64,000 nt of DNA from the NCBI GenBank assembly GCA_013398015.1, contig VZRR01010742.1:124001-188000 (forward strand). Direction: 5' to 3'. This document shows, piece by piece, positions 50,757 to 64,000 of this stretch. Position 1 is the first letter of the stretch. Each line of letters begins with the position of its first letter. The notes under the pieces were generated by a model that saw only the letters and a program-made list of their open reading frames with translations, was not told where the DNA came from and searched no databases. Position numbers and translations under genes: made by a program. Source of the DNA: Oreocharis arfaki (Eukaryota; Chordata; Aves; Passeriformes; Paramythiidae).

Positions 50757-53700
50757 TTCTTATTTTTAAAAATAATTTACATTTTAGTTTCATATAGAAC
50801 TTTTCTGATACATTTTGAATTTTTGTTAAATCGTGAAGCTTCTTTTTCCATGAAATGTGTATGGAACAAAGAAAGAAACTATCGTTTTAGATATTCATAG
50901 ATAATAGGCAGAGACCTAAGTGATAAATTTTGATGTCAGTTCTTCCTTGACTAAACACCTGCCCCTTCTTTAGAGGTTTGTGGTAGGGAAGTTTTGCTGT
51001 TGTTTCACCCAAAAATATTAGAATATTAAAGCAGTTAACAGCACAGAAAAGGAATTTTTCATAATGAAGGCAACTAACTCACACCAGGACCAAAATGTGT
51101 TAAAGAACAGGGCTGAAACTGTAATGTCGACTGACATGGCACTGTCCTCTTGTTACAGACCGCGAATCTGGGTCTGTGAAAGGGTGCGGGCAGCACAGAC
51201 CAGATCTTCTTTGGGCTTTAGCAGGTTTGACCTTCAGTCGGTTTAGAACATTTTTCATATGAATGACAAAACTGAACTGGTCTTAAAGGAGAAGCAGGAC
51301 ACCATGGTCCCATAAACACATTTTTAAAAATTATTTGAAAGAGTAGTCAGTTTTCGAGACAGAAGGGGTTAGTAATGATACTTTAAAAATGATGATGATT
51401 CCTTTCTTATTTAGTAAAAACCTCCTTACTGAAATGGTATTAAATGTTGTTTAGAATGCTTTCATTAAAATTAAATGGTTGAGTGGAATTAGATAAAGAA
51501 TTACACTGAATTCAGCAACCTTTCAGATGGTGGGGCCAGTTTGCTCTTTGGGAAGGTCTTGAGTATTGTTCATCAGAATGGTCACTGTTGCAGTTCCTGT
51601 ACCTCACTAACCACTGGAGTTGCTGTATTTTGTTTTTGCAAAAGAAGCTGAAGTTTGATTTCATCCTGGGTTGTTCACACAGACTGGATGCACATTTTCA
51701 GGTGTTTCAGCAGCATATATAAAGATCATTAGTTTGAGAGAAGCAAGTTTTATGGATTCCTTATATTTGATGTTGCACAGGACTTGTACCACACATAGTA
51801 GGCTTTGTAACTCGGTTTTAATTCTGATATTTTAGAAGGCACACCTACAACTTGAGAGATAGAAAAGTCATCGAAGCTTTCGTTGTCCTTTGCTCTCGGG
51901 CTTTGACTTCTCCTTCGTATTTCTCATTATTCATTAATACTGACATGCTGGCTGTAGATTTTATGAGGCACAGACATTCCATATGTATGAGAAAGACCTG
52001 TCAAAACCTAGGAGGCTTTTTTTTCTCCACTGAATTTATTATCTTCAAAGTCCTGGCCTCTTTCTATTTTTAATTTTTTTTTCTTTTTGCAACAAGATCT
52101 ATTTATCAGGGGATCAAAGATGCCTTTAAACCAGCCCATTTCCACAGCTGAGGGATCAGCCTTAAGATGCTGTTGGTTTAGGATGTGCTACAGGGTTGGA
52201 TGTGAGAGGTTTTACAATGGCACAACCTCCACACTGATGGCAGAGGTTAAATTGCCTTTAATCCCCAGGTGTATACTAGCAAAAGGTATATACTGGCTCC
52301 TAGTTTTTTCACTTTAATTCCTCTCTGCTTCATAGATCTTATACTTAGAGCTAATCTAATGACCTTCAGCAAGAAATTAATATAACTTTTTGACTGGGCA
52401 AACAATTGCGAAACTATTGTGAAAAATGTCATTTTACCTCATGCATTTGTGGACAAGTGTCTGTATTTCAGCCTGACTCAGAGGCCCTTGCTCTGCTCTG
52501 TCACCCTCCGTGCACAAGCAGGTGGGATGGCTCTGTCCCTGCATTCTGCAGGAAACTGGCTCCTTTTCCTCTTGCCACAGGTGGGCTTGGACAGGAATGG
52601 AACAGTGGCTGCAGCGTCCACCACCAGGTCGTTTTGCTGCTGCTACAGATCCCTGGATGTACCAGGATGTACCAAGCTTTCCCTGCTACGAGTTTGGAGG
52701 CATTGCAGGAAAAGCTGATAATGCCTTTCACTGTGAGGATTCCCACCTTGCAGAGCTAAGGATGAGTGTTCTCCACGACCTTGCTTCCCTCAAATCCCTT
52801 TTGCACTGTTTTGAAACTGCACTGAGACCAACCAAGTGGAAGTTCCCACATCATTTCCAGCCCAGGCAGAGAGCGTGCTGACCTTGACCAGACTTCATGC
52901 TTGAATGTCTTCTATTCGTTCAGAATTCCACTAAAAAATCCAGGGTTGGGAGAATAGTACAGCAATAGGTGCTGCATAATTTGACACATGTTTCTGACTG
53001 GCTGGAGGTCATTTAAGGCTTTGAAACCGTGCAAAAAAAAAAGTGATGTGGAAGCTATCTTTGGAATAAAAGGAAATTCTAGGTGTCTTTAGCAGTTCAC
53101 GAGGATGGATCTTGTAAAAAAATTATTTATATCTTCTCAAGAGTATTACTGTAATGACTTTTCTTGTTAATATAAAATATTGAGTTTAGAGAATGCCCAC
53201 TGCATTAGCTTTCAAACCCCTTTAAACTTCATATGCTACGAATTTGGTATAGGCATTAAAATAGAAGCAGCTGTTTCTATTCTCATTCTTTTCTCTCTCT
53301 CTGGATATGGATCACAGACACAGGTTGTACAATTTATAAAATAGTTGCAAGTGCAGACACATTCCTAAAAGTCAGGACAGCTTCAGTGGTTCTATCTTTT
53401 TTTACTGCTTCTTTGAAAGCTGATAAAATTTAAAATTTCCAGTAAGCTGTAGAGAAAAGGTTTTTTTACTGTTGAAAAATACCTAATTCAAAATCTGTCA
53501 AGAAGAACTTGATATGGAAACCATTCAGAATGTTTTAAAAAGGAAATTGGACACTGTAGTTCTATATTTCATTTGGATTTTTTTCTTGTACAAGCTTTCA
53601 GCTGTATAGGCTATAATATTTCAATATTACTGTAAAAATATTTCAACAGGACCTGGCTGATATTCCCAAATTAAAACACAATGCAATCTACATTTCGCTG

Positions 53701-56700
53701 AACATTTTGAGGTTTTGATATTTTTTGTCCACTAAGGATGGAAATAAACTTGAAAATTCCTGAATTTCCCAAAGGACAGGCAACTTATTTCTCTAACTAA
53801 GCGTGTTTTGCCACACTGCTGCCTGAAGTAGGATCTGTGTCCTTATTGCACAGCGTGCTTCCTCTTGCAGCCTTGATGATCAAAGCATGAGAGCTGTCAG
53901 ATGAGAAGAAACGTGTAGCACATAAGAGCTGTGTATCAGTAACACGTTGGTTAAAATCAAAGGGAATTAAGACCAAAAAAATCATGTTTCTTTTCACCTT
54001 AAAACTAAATCAAGCCGGTGTTAATTAACCTTCAGAGACAGCAGTAGCTTCAGAAAATAGTGGCTTTTCCAGGATTTTTATCAGCTGAAAACCCTTGGTC
54101 TCCAAATACAGAGCACAGAACTGTTTTTACAGTTCCAAGGGATTATTAAAGAAAAAAAGGAAGTTGCATCAAGATTTTTAGTCTCACTGAAGTCCATGAG
54201 CATTGGATTAGGTCCTTAGATCCGGTTATGTAAACATTTCTGTAACATTTTTAGACTGTGATGTTTGGCCTGTTACTATAGAGTGCTGCAGTGCTTTTCA
54301 TAGCTTGGTGCTTTAATACTTACACTTGAAGAGCTTTTAATTTATTTTCTGCCTGATACATCCACTTCCCACGTTAACATAAACATGGGTATTTAAGAGT
54401 ATCACCCTTTCTTTTCTGTACCCACTGAAATATGTGAAACAGCTGCCTGAGGTCTGACAAAATGTTGTTGGATATCAATGATTTCTGACTCACAGGAGAG
54501 GAGAGGTTTTCCTTTGCATTTCAGATTGCAGCAATTTCCTATTTACCTGTGGGTAAGAACAGGGTTTTTTAACCCACTGTCTTTGTTACTTGTGCCTAGT
54601 GAGGAGATAAATGTGGCCACTCACGTGAATGCTGCTTTGAAGACTTTCAACCTTTTCTCTCTTTTTCTTACTTTTTATAAGTTTTATCCTTGTGTTGCTT
54701 TGTCTTTGTATAAATCACAAAGTCTATGTTAAGCCCAAAAATGCTCAACCCCCTGTAAAACCTGGCTTCAGGTGTTGGCTGGGGCTTCCGTGGCACAGGA
54801 GGTTTGTGCTTTGCAGAGAAGCAGAGGATTAGGAAATACTTGGGTTTGCTTCAGGGAGCTGTGTGGTCAGATACACAATGAAGGCAGTACTCAGTGTTCT
54901 GGGGTTGTGTTAGAAGGGAATAAGGACCTCAGGTTTAAAAAGTCCTGACTCTTTGCCTGTTAATTCTGCATGCTGCGCTCACGTTTTACCTGATTTTTCA
55001 AAAGATGTATCTCTCTATTAAGTGGGTGGTGTTAACCAAAGGGAACTTATTGTTTTAAAAAGAGTGAATAATAGATGCCTTTTATGAGAAGTGCTGAAAG
55101 ATTGCACACTGAACAAAGTGAAACACGGTGCCTCAGTCATTGTTCATTCATTCTACTCTCCTGTGCCATCTGTTACACCAGTGCAGTGACACGCTAAATC
55201 ATTGAATCTCCAAAGCATCAGCGTTTTGCACAAAGGCAAAAGACAGAGTGCCAGGAAAATGCTTTTGAATGTGTGACCTGTATCTTATGCAAGCAGTGTG
55301 CCCTTCCCTGACAGCACAGGAGAGTGGAGCTCCTCCTCTCTGTGATAAATGACAATAAATTTTACATTATAACAGGCGTGCATGACCTGATAAACTTATG
55401 ACAGAACTGTTCTTAGGCACCAGCATTGTTAACCATTACAATGCCTTTGATACCAAATTAAACTGATGTTGTGTGGGCAGGTGTTTGTTTTAATACTGCT
55501 TTTAATGCCCTGTTCCTCAGAGCCATCAGAGCTTTCCTAAGAGGAGCACAATGTAGTTTTTACGTGTTCAGCAGTAGCACTACTCTAAGAATGATGCACT
55601 AGACTTTCTCCAATACTTGAATGTATATTGTGAAGGATGCACAGCTGCCTTCCTTCAAAAGCTGCTGGGAGAATATCACAGTCCCAACCTTCAGTCATTT
55701 AGGAAGTCGAAGAAGATGTGACCCTCTCAAAGTCAGTGGGTTAGGTGACCTATATAGTTGTTATTTTACAGTCTTTGTTATTACTAATTCTGAACGGAGG
55801 AAATAAGCACACTCTTTTTTGACTTACTGGAGTTCTTCAAATCCTCATAAAAATTTACTGAGATAATAATAGCAATCATATGTTGTATAGATAGTGCAGT
55901 TCATCTCTAAGTGCTTTTTAAAGATAAGAAGCATCTTCATTGATGCTGAAACAAAATTAAAAAGTCTTGTGCTAAGTCCTACAGCACCAACTGACAAAGA
56001 TGGGGAATGATTAAACCATCCAGTGCACTAAGTCTGTGCAACAGTAACTTTATCTTTGTTGTTCTTACAATTTTCTATTAGTCAACCCTGCTAAAAACTT
56101 TAAAAAAATATAAAAATTAGTAATTAATGCTGTAATCTGTTTGAGCTTAGCATTAGCTGTCTCTGTTACTGCAAGAAGTGATCCTAAGCCTCTCTGACCT
56201 CTGTCATAGCTTAGTTCTGGTCTCAGTTCTTTACTCAGGGTCATTCTGTATCCACATGGGTGCCAGGCAGACAAAGGAGCTGAGGGGCTGGAACTGCGGG
56301 GCGAGTGATTCATGCCAACGATGTAAGGGTTACTACTGGAGTATAAGAGGTATTTTGGTCCTATGCTTTGTCCTCTTTTCTTCTTGTGTTTTGGACATTT
56401 GGACTGTTGGAGCAACAACCTCAATGCTGAAAGGAGGCAGGGAGAGAGGTACTCTGCAGTGCTTGAGAGCAATCGCTCCTGCCAGTGGCACTTGTCACTC
56501 CCCAAACCAGTCCAAGCAGACACATTTTCCTACAATCCCAAAATGAAATCTGATCTCTTCTGTTCAGGTGTAACATTTGTGTGTTGTCTGCCTTTTCTTT
56601 CTAACTTGCTGACTTCCCTTGTACTGCAGCATAAATTTAACTGAAATTACCATACTAATACTTACCCTTCTGGATTCATAGTAGTTTCGTAACAATCTAT

Positions 56701-59700
56701 GTCACCGAGCCTTCAGTTCAATCCCCTCTCTATCACATCATCTTAATGAGAGAAGGGATAGTTTTCTTAGCTTAATTTCTTGCATCATGCTTTGCAAGAT
56801 GTTGTTTGTTCCTGACACGTAAAGGTATCTTAGGATGCTGTCCTTGAAACCTTTGCTTTTCTTTTTGCTGTGTTCTTATTGTGTCTTTCTGGGCTTTAAG
56901 TTTTGTGCTCTGCCAAATTTTAGCCTGGAGTGACAGCAGAGGAATGAGCATTATAATGAAAGTGCTGACAAACCCTCAGCTGTAATGACGTGAATGGTGC
57001 AGCTATCATTTGAGTTTGCTGTGTTCTTTACTTTAAATCTTTAATGCTATTTTCTCCTTTTATCCCGTGTTGAGCAGTGGGATTACTCAAGTGGTTTATG
57101 GCTTAGAAGTTGTGCAGTTAAGTGAGTTGTTCAGTGGGGTGGAAGGACTCCTCTCTGGGGGCTACCTTCTTCTTTTTAGAGGTGTGGAAAAGTTTAAGGC
57201 TTGAGAAGGAAAAACACTGTCAGCAAGATGGTCGATACTGCAGTGCCATTCCAGCACTGCCATCAACTTTGACCCCTGTGATCACTCCCTCTAACAACAC
57301 CTTATTTTATACACACTGGCTGAGGGAAGGCCAGTGTCCTCTGAGGTGGAAGAAGCAGTGCATTTTGTATTGTAAGTGGGAAAATAATGAAGCCTCAAAG
57401 AGCGAGAAAATTTAGCTCGTAGTAAAGAAGTGTTAGTTGATGTTGTAGGCATTAATATTTTAGCCTGTAAGTCATTTGAAGCTGGATGTCTGCATTCCTG
57501 TGTGAGCAGATGCTGTCCAAAACATTTCTGACATTACCACAGAACAAATAATGTATGGACTAGATATGAATCTGTATTGAAGTGCCCTTTCTCCGTCTGC
57601 ATGGACCTGATGTCTCAGCGATGGAAGTAACAGTCCTGTGGAGTTTTCCTTTGATTTCAGTGAAAGCAGAAACAAATTTTTAAGATGCCTTTTGTAGTAT
57701 ATCTTTAGCTTTTCTAAAATGGCAGAAGTTGTTTCATCTTGAATAGGCCCTGCTATTTTACACTAGACAAGGATTTGGCTCCGGGAATTGCCTTTGCCTG
57801 ATTCCAGTCAGATGCAATTAGCATGTGGGTGGATGTGTGGCTCTCTTCTGCCATGTGACCAGGTAATGCTAAAGAAGAGGGAAGTATAATCCCTTTAGCT
57901 CCACCATCCATCTTCCCATACTGCCTGAGATTAACTGAGGGTTAATTTGAACAAAGTAAAAACGGTATGCATATATTAAAAAAGATAAAACAAGATGTAT
58001 GTGCAGAGGGATGTTAACAGCCCACAGACATCCACTGATATGAACTTCATGAAGATCAGCCCCATTTCCCCTTTGGGGAAATGAAATCTGCATCTTTGGA
58101 CTTGGAGAACACTTGACTGTGCAAGGCCATGGGCATCCTGTTCCGAAATGGTTCTGCTCTGAGCAGGGGATCAGACCAGGTGACTTCAGAGCTCCTTTTC
58201 AGCTGATATTGTTCTGCCAATCTGGTCTATTGAAAGAAAGATTAGTGGTGAAATTGTCCTTTTTTTTTTTGTGACTCTGGCGAAACTACTGAACCAGGGT
58301 TTGTTTAGACCTGCCTGCAGGGAATTAATAGCTCTGGCAGGATCATTGAAGGCAGACCTTTCAAGTGTGTTATACTGGCAACAAATTAACTCGTTGCTGT
58401 CAGCAAACTTACGGTTCAGGCCTTCATTTGATCTCCTGTGCTTCCCTGTTGCTGTGAGGTCTGTATTTCTCTCATCCTTCTGATATTTGAATCAAAATGC
58501 TTATGCCTCAAAAGTTCACCTGCTTTGTCTGAATTTCTCCCACTTTTCCTTTGCTTTACTGTGTGGAAATGATGTTGATTCAGAGAGATTATTGTGCATC
58601 ATAGCTACCTTTGCTCTTGTTTTCTTTTCTGCTTTTCACACACAACAGCATTATATCAGGGGCCTTGCACCTCCTTCCTAGGCTCCCTGGAGTGTGTATG
58701 ATTTGTGGGGTTCCTGGAATGGTGTTAATAGAAGTACAGCCCTGGGGAATACTGCTGCAAGCTGCTTTCCATAAGAAACAGCACAAACTCTTCAGATCAT
58801 TCTCTAGCTCCTCTTGGTCTTTCAAGATTTTACTACCTACAGAAGGCACACAGACACATTGTCTCTACAACTGTGTGTAACACTTGATTTCTTGAGCTGA
58901 CAGCTACCATCAGTTGTTCATTAATAGTCGTTTGAGGGACAGTGCTGTTAAGAGTGAGAACAGCAGCAGTGGGGGTGATATCATTATTCTCTGAGTCAGG
59001 TTTGATTAAAGAAGGTAAAAAATCATCAGGAGAAGCTTCTGAGAATCAGAATTGCAAACTAGATGATAACAGCCTTCTCTGGATTATGCCTCACTCTTCA
59101 GTTAAAACAGGTTTCTGCATTGACAGGGCTCTTTGTTGACAACATTCTGCTGGTCACAAAGCGTAAGGGCAAAAGAAAATTTATGGGAAACCCCCCGAGT
59201 AACCTGCTTGCTTTATTATGCTTTACCATCATTGTACTCTGGGGCAGATCACAGCAGATGAAGAGAAGTCAGAAATTTGGGAGGTTTATTCTTACCCTAG
59301 ACCTGTGATAGCAACAAAATTTGTTTCACCTCTGAATGCCATCTCTTATCTTCATGTAAAGAGCAGTTGTTTTGATTAATATTAAAAAGGAGGATTAGAA
59401 GCTTAATCCATTCATCTTTGTACATAATTTTGAAATATTTAGAAGACATGGGAGTCCAACTGTTTGCTAGTTAGGAGCCTGCTGTGCTGGGTGGCAATGG
59501 TGATAAAATCCAGGTGTGGGTTTTTCTGAATGCTTTTCTGGACTCTTTTGCAGTGTGACATGAAGAATTCATAAAGAGCCCTTGGCAGAAGTGAATGATT
59601 GCAGTTAAACAGCACCTCCAGAACAGATCTATGATCTCAGTGACTCCTGAGTTGAAAATGCATACAGGAGACAGATACACATATTTTCTTGAGTGTACAA

Positions 59701-62700
59701 CCAAAGTTATGCAATAAATAGTATGACTTAAGCATTATTCTGATTTCATTCTGGTTGCTCTTTGACATGAGCGCAGATACGAGCTGAGGTATAAAAAATA
59801 CTGATTTGTTGAGTGTCTGGTAAGCTTTAAGAAAACTTCCAAAAATAACAGCATAACTATAAGTGTAATAAATTCTAGAGTTTTTGGTCCTTGTACCACT
59901 TTTCCAAATAGCTTATGTGAAGTCCGAAGTGTTCAGTCAAGTGAAAAGCTTTAGAAAATCAAATATATATATATTCTGCTCAAGAAGTAATGCAATTTTT
60001 CATCCCTGCATACGGAGGCAACATTTGACAATAGGAAATTCTGGTATTTATGGCAATGTGTAAATCTGTGTTGGTTATACAGACACCAAATATGTGGCTT
60101 AGCCAGACAGCCATGGAAAGAATTGCTCAGCAAAGAGACAGCCAAGTATGTGGCTGTGTTCTCAGCCACCTCTGCCCAGTGACCTTTTTCTGGCAGCCTC
60201 CTTTTCACTGGATGCTAAGGGAAAACTACAAATTCATTTTCAGAGGGACTATGGCAAAGACCTGTGGGAGACAACAGTCCTTTCATCTGCCTCCCTGCCA
60301 AAAACCAGCTTTGATTAACTGCTGCTGGAATTTGTCCTAACTTGCTCATTTCCCTTTCCCCCCACTTAAATGTATGTGTTAAATCATCAGCAAGTCTGCA
60401 TTCTATTCTAAGAATTACTTTCCTGCAGATTTCCCTATGGAGAACTCACATGTATCTTGCAGGGAGAAGTGTGTTGATGTCTGACACATTACATTTTCTT
60501 TTATATTTGCCCTTCATTCGTGTACAGCAAGAGGCTAAAAATTGTTGAGGATATTTGTTGCTTGTCACTCTTATTTGTGCATGAACATACACATACAGCC
60601 TTATGCAGGGACATGGAAACTCTGAATTTTAAAACAGTAAGAAAATGTTTTATGTCCTTGTTTATCCTGTAGGCACTGTGCTCTCACTTCTCTTTTGATA
60701 CTGATGGGAAAGAGCTTATTAATGGGCTGATTCAATAGACTTGTTAAAAGATTTTGTTTATAATAAAAGAAAAAACCCCACCTTTTTGAAATTCCATCAT
60801 TGAATGAAATTACATCACTGATTTAGTCTTTATTTTCCATATGACTAAGCATCTCGTTTTTATACAGAATAAAAATTCTTGTCAAGAAAAATTGGTCACA
60901 GTTCAGATGTTTTCTAACGAGACATCAGCTGCATCATTAGTATGGTTTTCCTCTGAGCTGAGCATCAGCTTATATGAGAAAGAAGGGATTTGCTGAGCTC
61001 CACATTCTTCCTCCCTCTCCGATCTGCATATCATGCTCCATTGCTGTGGTACATTAATTCTCTTGTGACCCAGCCATTCATAAATTAGCTCTCTCATCAT
61101 CACTGCAGAGAGCACAGAATTGCAAACTTCAGTGAGGGAACGATCTTGTAGGTCAGCCCGTGCCATTTCCTCACCAGTATGAGACTGAGATGTGCTTGTG
61201 AAGGAATGGGGGAACCAGTGGCACTCAGGTTCCAGATTATTCTGGTGGCAGAGGTGGAAACTGGGACAACCATCACTGAGAAACTTATTTTCCACTCTCT
61301 GAAGAGTTTGGACTCTTCTGTCTTCCCAGTGAAGACCTGGTATCCATCTGCTCAGTGCAGAACGACAGAAGAAGGATCCTTATTGTTCAGAACATCTAAT
61401 TCTGACAAGTATATATTTGATGTGTCAGAAACAAGTTATGTATTTGTTCCATGTGGTTTGAAATTAAACACATGAGTATTATCCCAAATGTTCTGAAGTT
61501 ACAGTTTTGTGGCAAATTTTGTCTTCGGGATCTTTTTCTGGTTTATAAGAATCAGTCACATACAAATTTTATTTGTTTCATTTTCAAACCCAACTTTGCT
61601 TACACTTTTTTCCCTGCATAAAGTCTTGTGACATGGTGACAGCTCATGTATTTACAGGCACACACTCTTCTCAGACAATGCAGGCAGATGAAGGTAATTC
61701 TGTAATATTTTAGAGGTAAATCTTCACACAACTATTTGTCTTCTGAAATATAATTCCTCTAGTTTTTATGTTTAGAAGGTAATTTAATAAATAATTTGTT
61801 GATCTTGTCTGCTCTTACAACTATTAGATCCACTGCTGTACTGTGTACTGTATACAGTGTGCAGGGGAGTTTGGAATGTTATGTTGGAATTTTTAGCCCA
61901 ACTTTAAGGGAAAAAACCCACATAATTGTCCTAATGCTGCCATACTCTAATATAAAATGCTTTGTGCTTTATGTCTGAGAAAATGTAAAAGTTTCAGCTC
62001 TGGTTATGTCTTTTACACCCATTTGATAGTATTCTGACTGAAAATCCTGCAGAACGTGATAGTTCAGCTTTCAAGTCACTCTTGTGCTCCTGGGCCATAA
62101 AAGTGAAAATGTATTTTGACAATGCCACTCAAGCTATACCCTGACTTACAAATGCCAGTTGACAAACATCTGTTTCATTTCTCTGTGGAACTGTGCTTTA
62201 CTATTGTGTGCTAATGGGTGGATGTACAATTGTATTCTGTGAGCAGCCAAAACCAAACAAAGATTATTCATACTTACATTTCTTACATGCAGTGAACCTC
62301 TCAATGCCATTGTTCATAGTGATGGGTTGTGGTCACTCTGCTACTGAAGTGAGAGTCCATCTCCTGGAAAATACAATTCTTTAAGAGTTTTGCATTTTCT
62401 TGATTATAAACAGCATCTTTATTCAGGTCAGGCTTTATTTCATCAGCTGAGTGCAAAAAAAACTATCTCAGGGAACATTTTGAGACATTCCTCTGAGGCA
62501 GTTAAGAAAAGTTTAATTCATATGACTGCTGCACAGCTTTGCACATTGTATTTCCATTCCAGACTAATGTGCAGGGTGAGCTCCAAGCCAAATGTCCATT
62601 GGAATTTTAAGCCTAGTTCTCAACCCAGTTCAGAAAGAAGATAAATGGAAATGGCCAATTCTGAGCCTGGCTTCACTGGTGTCAGAGCTAATCCTGAATT

Positions 62701-64000
62701 TCTGCATGAACTCCTAGTCCAGATAAAGCCTGGTAGACTTCATCCTTTCAGTAAAGGCTTCTCTTTACAGGCATGAAGCAAAGTCCAGAGAACCAAATGG
62801 AAGAAATAATTTTCTCATGGTAGCTAAACACCAAAATCACACCCACTCACTGAGCTGCCAATTGTAGCTGCTGTTCTGGAAGCAGTTTGAGCAGTGACCC
62901 AACAAAGACCAACCATGACTAGAGAGGAGTTGAAGGGCAGGAAAAAGAAATAGTTATTTAACTTTTCTGAAACCATTTAACAGCTAACAAAAGTTCATTC
63001 ATCTATGTGCCTTTATCTGAGAGACATTTTTCTGTTGAGATGTGGCTATAATGATAATGTGGGTTATTATCTCCCTCACACTCAGCATTGTCAAATACAC
63101 ATAAACTGAATGAGAATCTTGTTTAGAGTGAGAAAGAATAGAAAGAGGATGGAAAACACATAGACAACACCTACTTCAAAAATAATCTAAAATTATTAGA
63201 TACTCACAATAGATACTAATTAACAGCTGATGGAGAATTTAAGCCCTGCAATTTTGTGTTAAGTCCCAGATTTACATAAACGCTGTTAATGGGAAACAAC
63301 TGATGCTGCATCCAGATGACAGAGATTGCTTGGTAGGATATTCCTGTGTCTGAAAAATGTGAAAAATACAGACACAACAATTCTGAAATTAAAGGCATAG
63401 TAGACTGATCAGCATTATTTTGGCTTCCACTTTGTTAATGCTCTTTTACACTGATTGACTCCTTGTCATAGATGAAACTATTTTTCAAAGAAAGGAGTGT
63501 TCATGGTGTTCAGGAGTCTCAGAAAGAGACAGAAACTTAAGGAATAGTTTAGTCAAATTTTATTATTCCTGCACATATTTAACTGCTTTCTGTCTAGGCC
63601 TATATCTGAAGTTTTATTGCTTCCATTTTTCAGTCCTGAATAACATTTATAGAGAAATGATGTGAAGTTCAGGAGTTGCTTCTTTTTTCACAGATTTTTA
63701 TTGAATTTGTGCAGCAAAAAGCTATTTTGTAAAATATGCCTTCAGGAAAATGTCTTTTACATCCTCTGCAAAAAGTATATTGCTGTGACCACTAAAATAT
63801 GTGTTTGGAAATGGGAGTAGGTAGTAGCAGATGAAGTAGCATTACTGCTGTTTTGGGAACAGGAAAAAGCTGTGATCACAAAGCAACCATTTGCTACTTT
63901 TTGGAAATCAAGTCACTGTGTTCTCTGGCTGTTTCAGGAGTAAAAGGAATTAAACACGTCATATATCAAGAAGCTATTTCTAGTCAGTTTTGCGGTCAAT

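Larger units (their letters stand above)
43595..64000. other. Upstream intergenic DNA, distal part, no gene recognised
   Basis: About 20 kb with no supported coding exon. Overlapping frames at 45429-46122, 50158-50637 and 52406-52881 show no domain, and their codon patterns look random. GC-richer patches at about 44000-44300, 45600-46310 and 52450-52870 are not identifiable. CACNA1D is the expected next gene on the + strand, but no sequence like its N-terminus was seen. Noted inside: a degenerate TGACCTTTGG cluster (47987-48096), a 20-bp direct repeat pair, and a homeodomain/octamer motif cluster near 47100. Confidence 0.65.

Noticed and set aside
52406..52881. Three overlapping + strand frames of about 100-120 codons
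   Set aside because: Three frames of the same GC-richer patch are open together, which argues against any one being selected. No homology was recognised.
1..64000. CRISPR arrays, bacterial operons, intact viral or transposon genes, tRNA or rRNA genes
   Set aside because: None was seen. The window is vertebrate nuclear DNA with one spliced gene and a single clear retroelement fragment.

Overview
The window looks like avian nuclear DNA. It is AT-rich and intron-dominated, with one GC-rich CpG-island promoter. It carries a truncated CR1 LINE with the typical bird 3' end (34003-34328, + strand). Its only recognisable gene is a vertebrate-type DCP1A on the minus strand. In other vertebrates, as recalled and not checked here, DCP1A lies between TKT (beyond its 3' end) and CACNA1D (divergent from its 5' end). 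No exon of either neighbour was recognised.

Layout. Positions 1 to about 5.92 kb hold no recognisable gene. About 5.92-9.776 kb is the inferred long 3' UTR of DCP1A (minus strand). From 9.777 to 38.206 kb lie all ten coding exons of DCP1A, read right to left. I rebuilt them base by base: every intron is GT-AG, every phase is consistent, and the product has 582 residues, the length I recall for human DCP1A. About 37.79-38.52 kb is a CpG island over exon 1 and the promoter. It borders an 87-nt polypyrimidine tract in intron 1. From 38.52 to 64 kb is about 25 kb of apparently intergenic DNA. It contains a 17-nt assembly gap (43578-43594), scattered simple sequence and a few motif clusters, but no gene I can support.

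DCP1A is the activator subunit of the cytoplasmic mRNA decapping complex. The N-terminal EVH1 domain (exons 1-5, out-of-phase introns) binds and activates the DCP2 decapping enzyme. The long low-complexity middle (exons 6-9, all phase 0-0 and so individually skippable in frame) carries a short leucine-rich motif. The C-terminal helix (end of exon 9 plus exon 10) is the trimerisation domain.

I found no novel multigene system. The points most worth a second look are the symmetric linker-exon design, a Pumilio-type site abutting the first canonical poly(A) signal, the intron-1 polypyrimidine block, two near-perfect 11-bp-arm inverted repeats in introns, a 20-bp exact direct repeat upstream, and small motif clusters in the upstream intergenic DNA.
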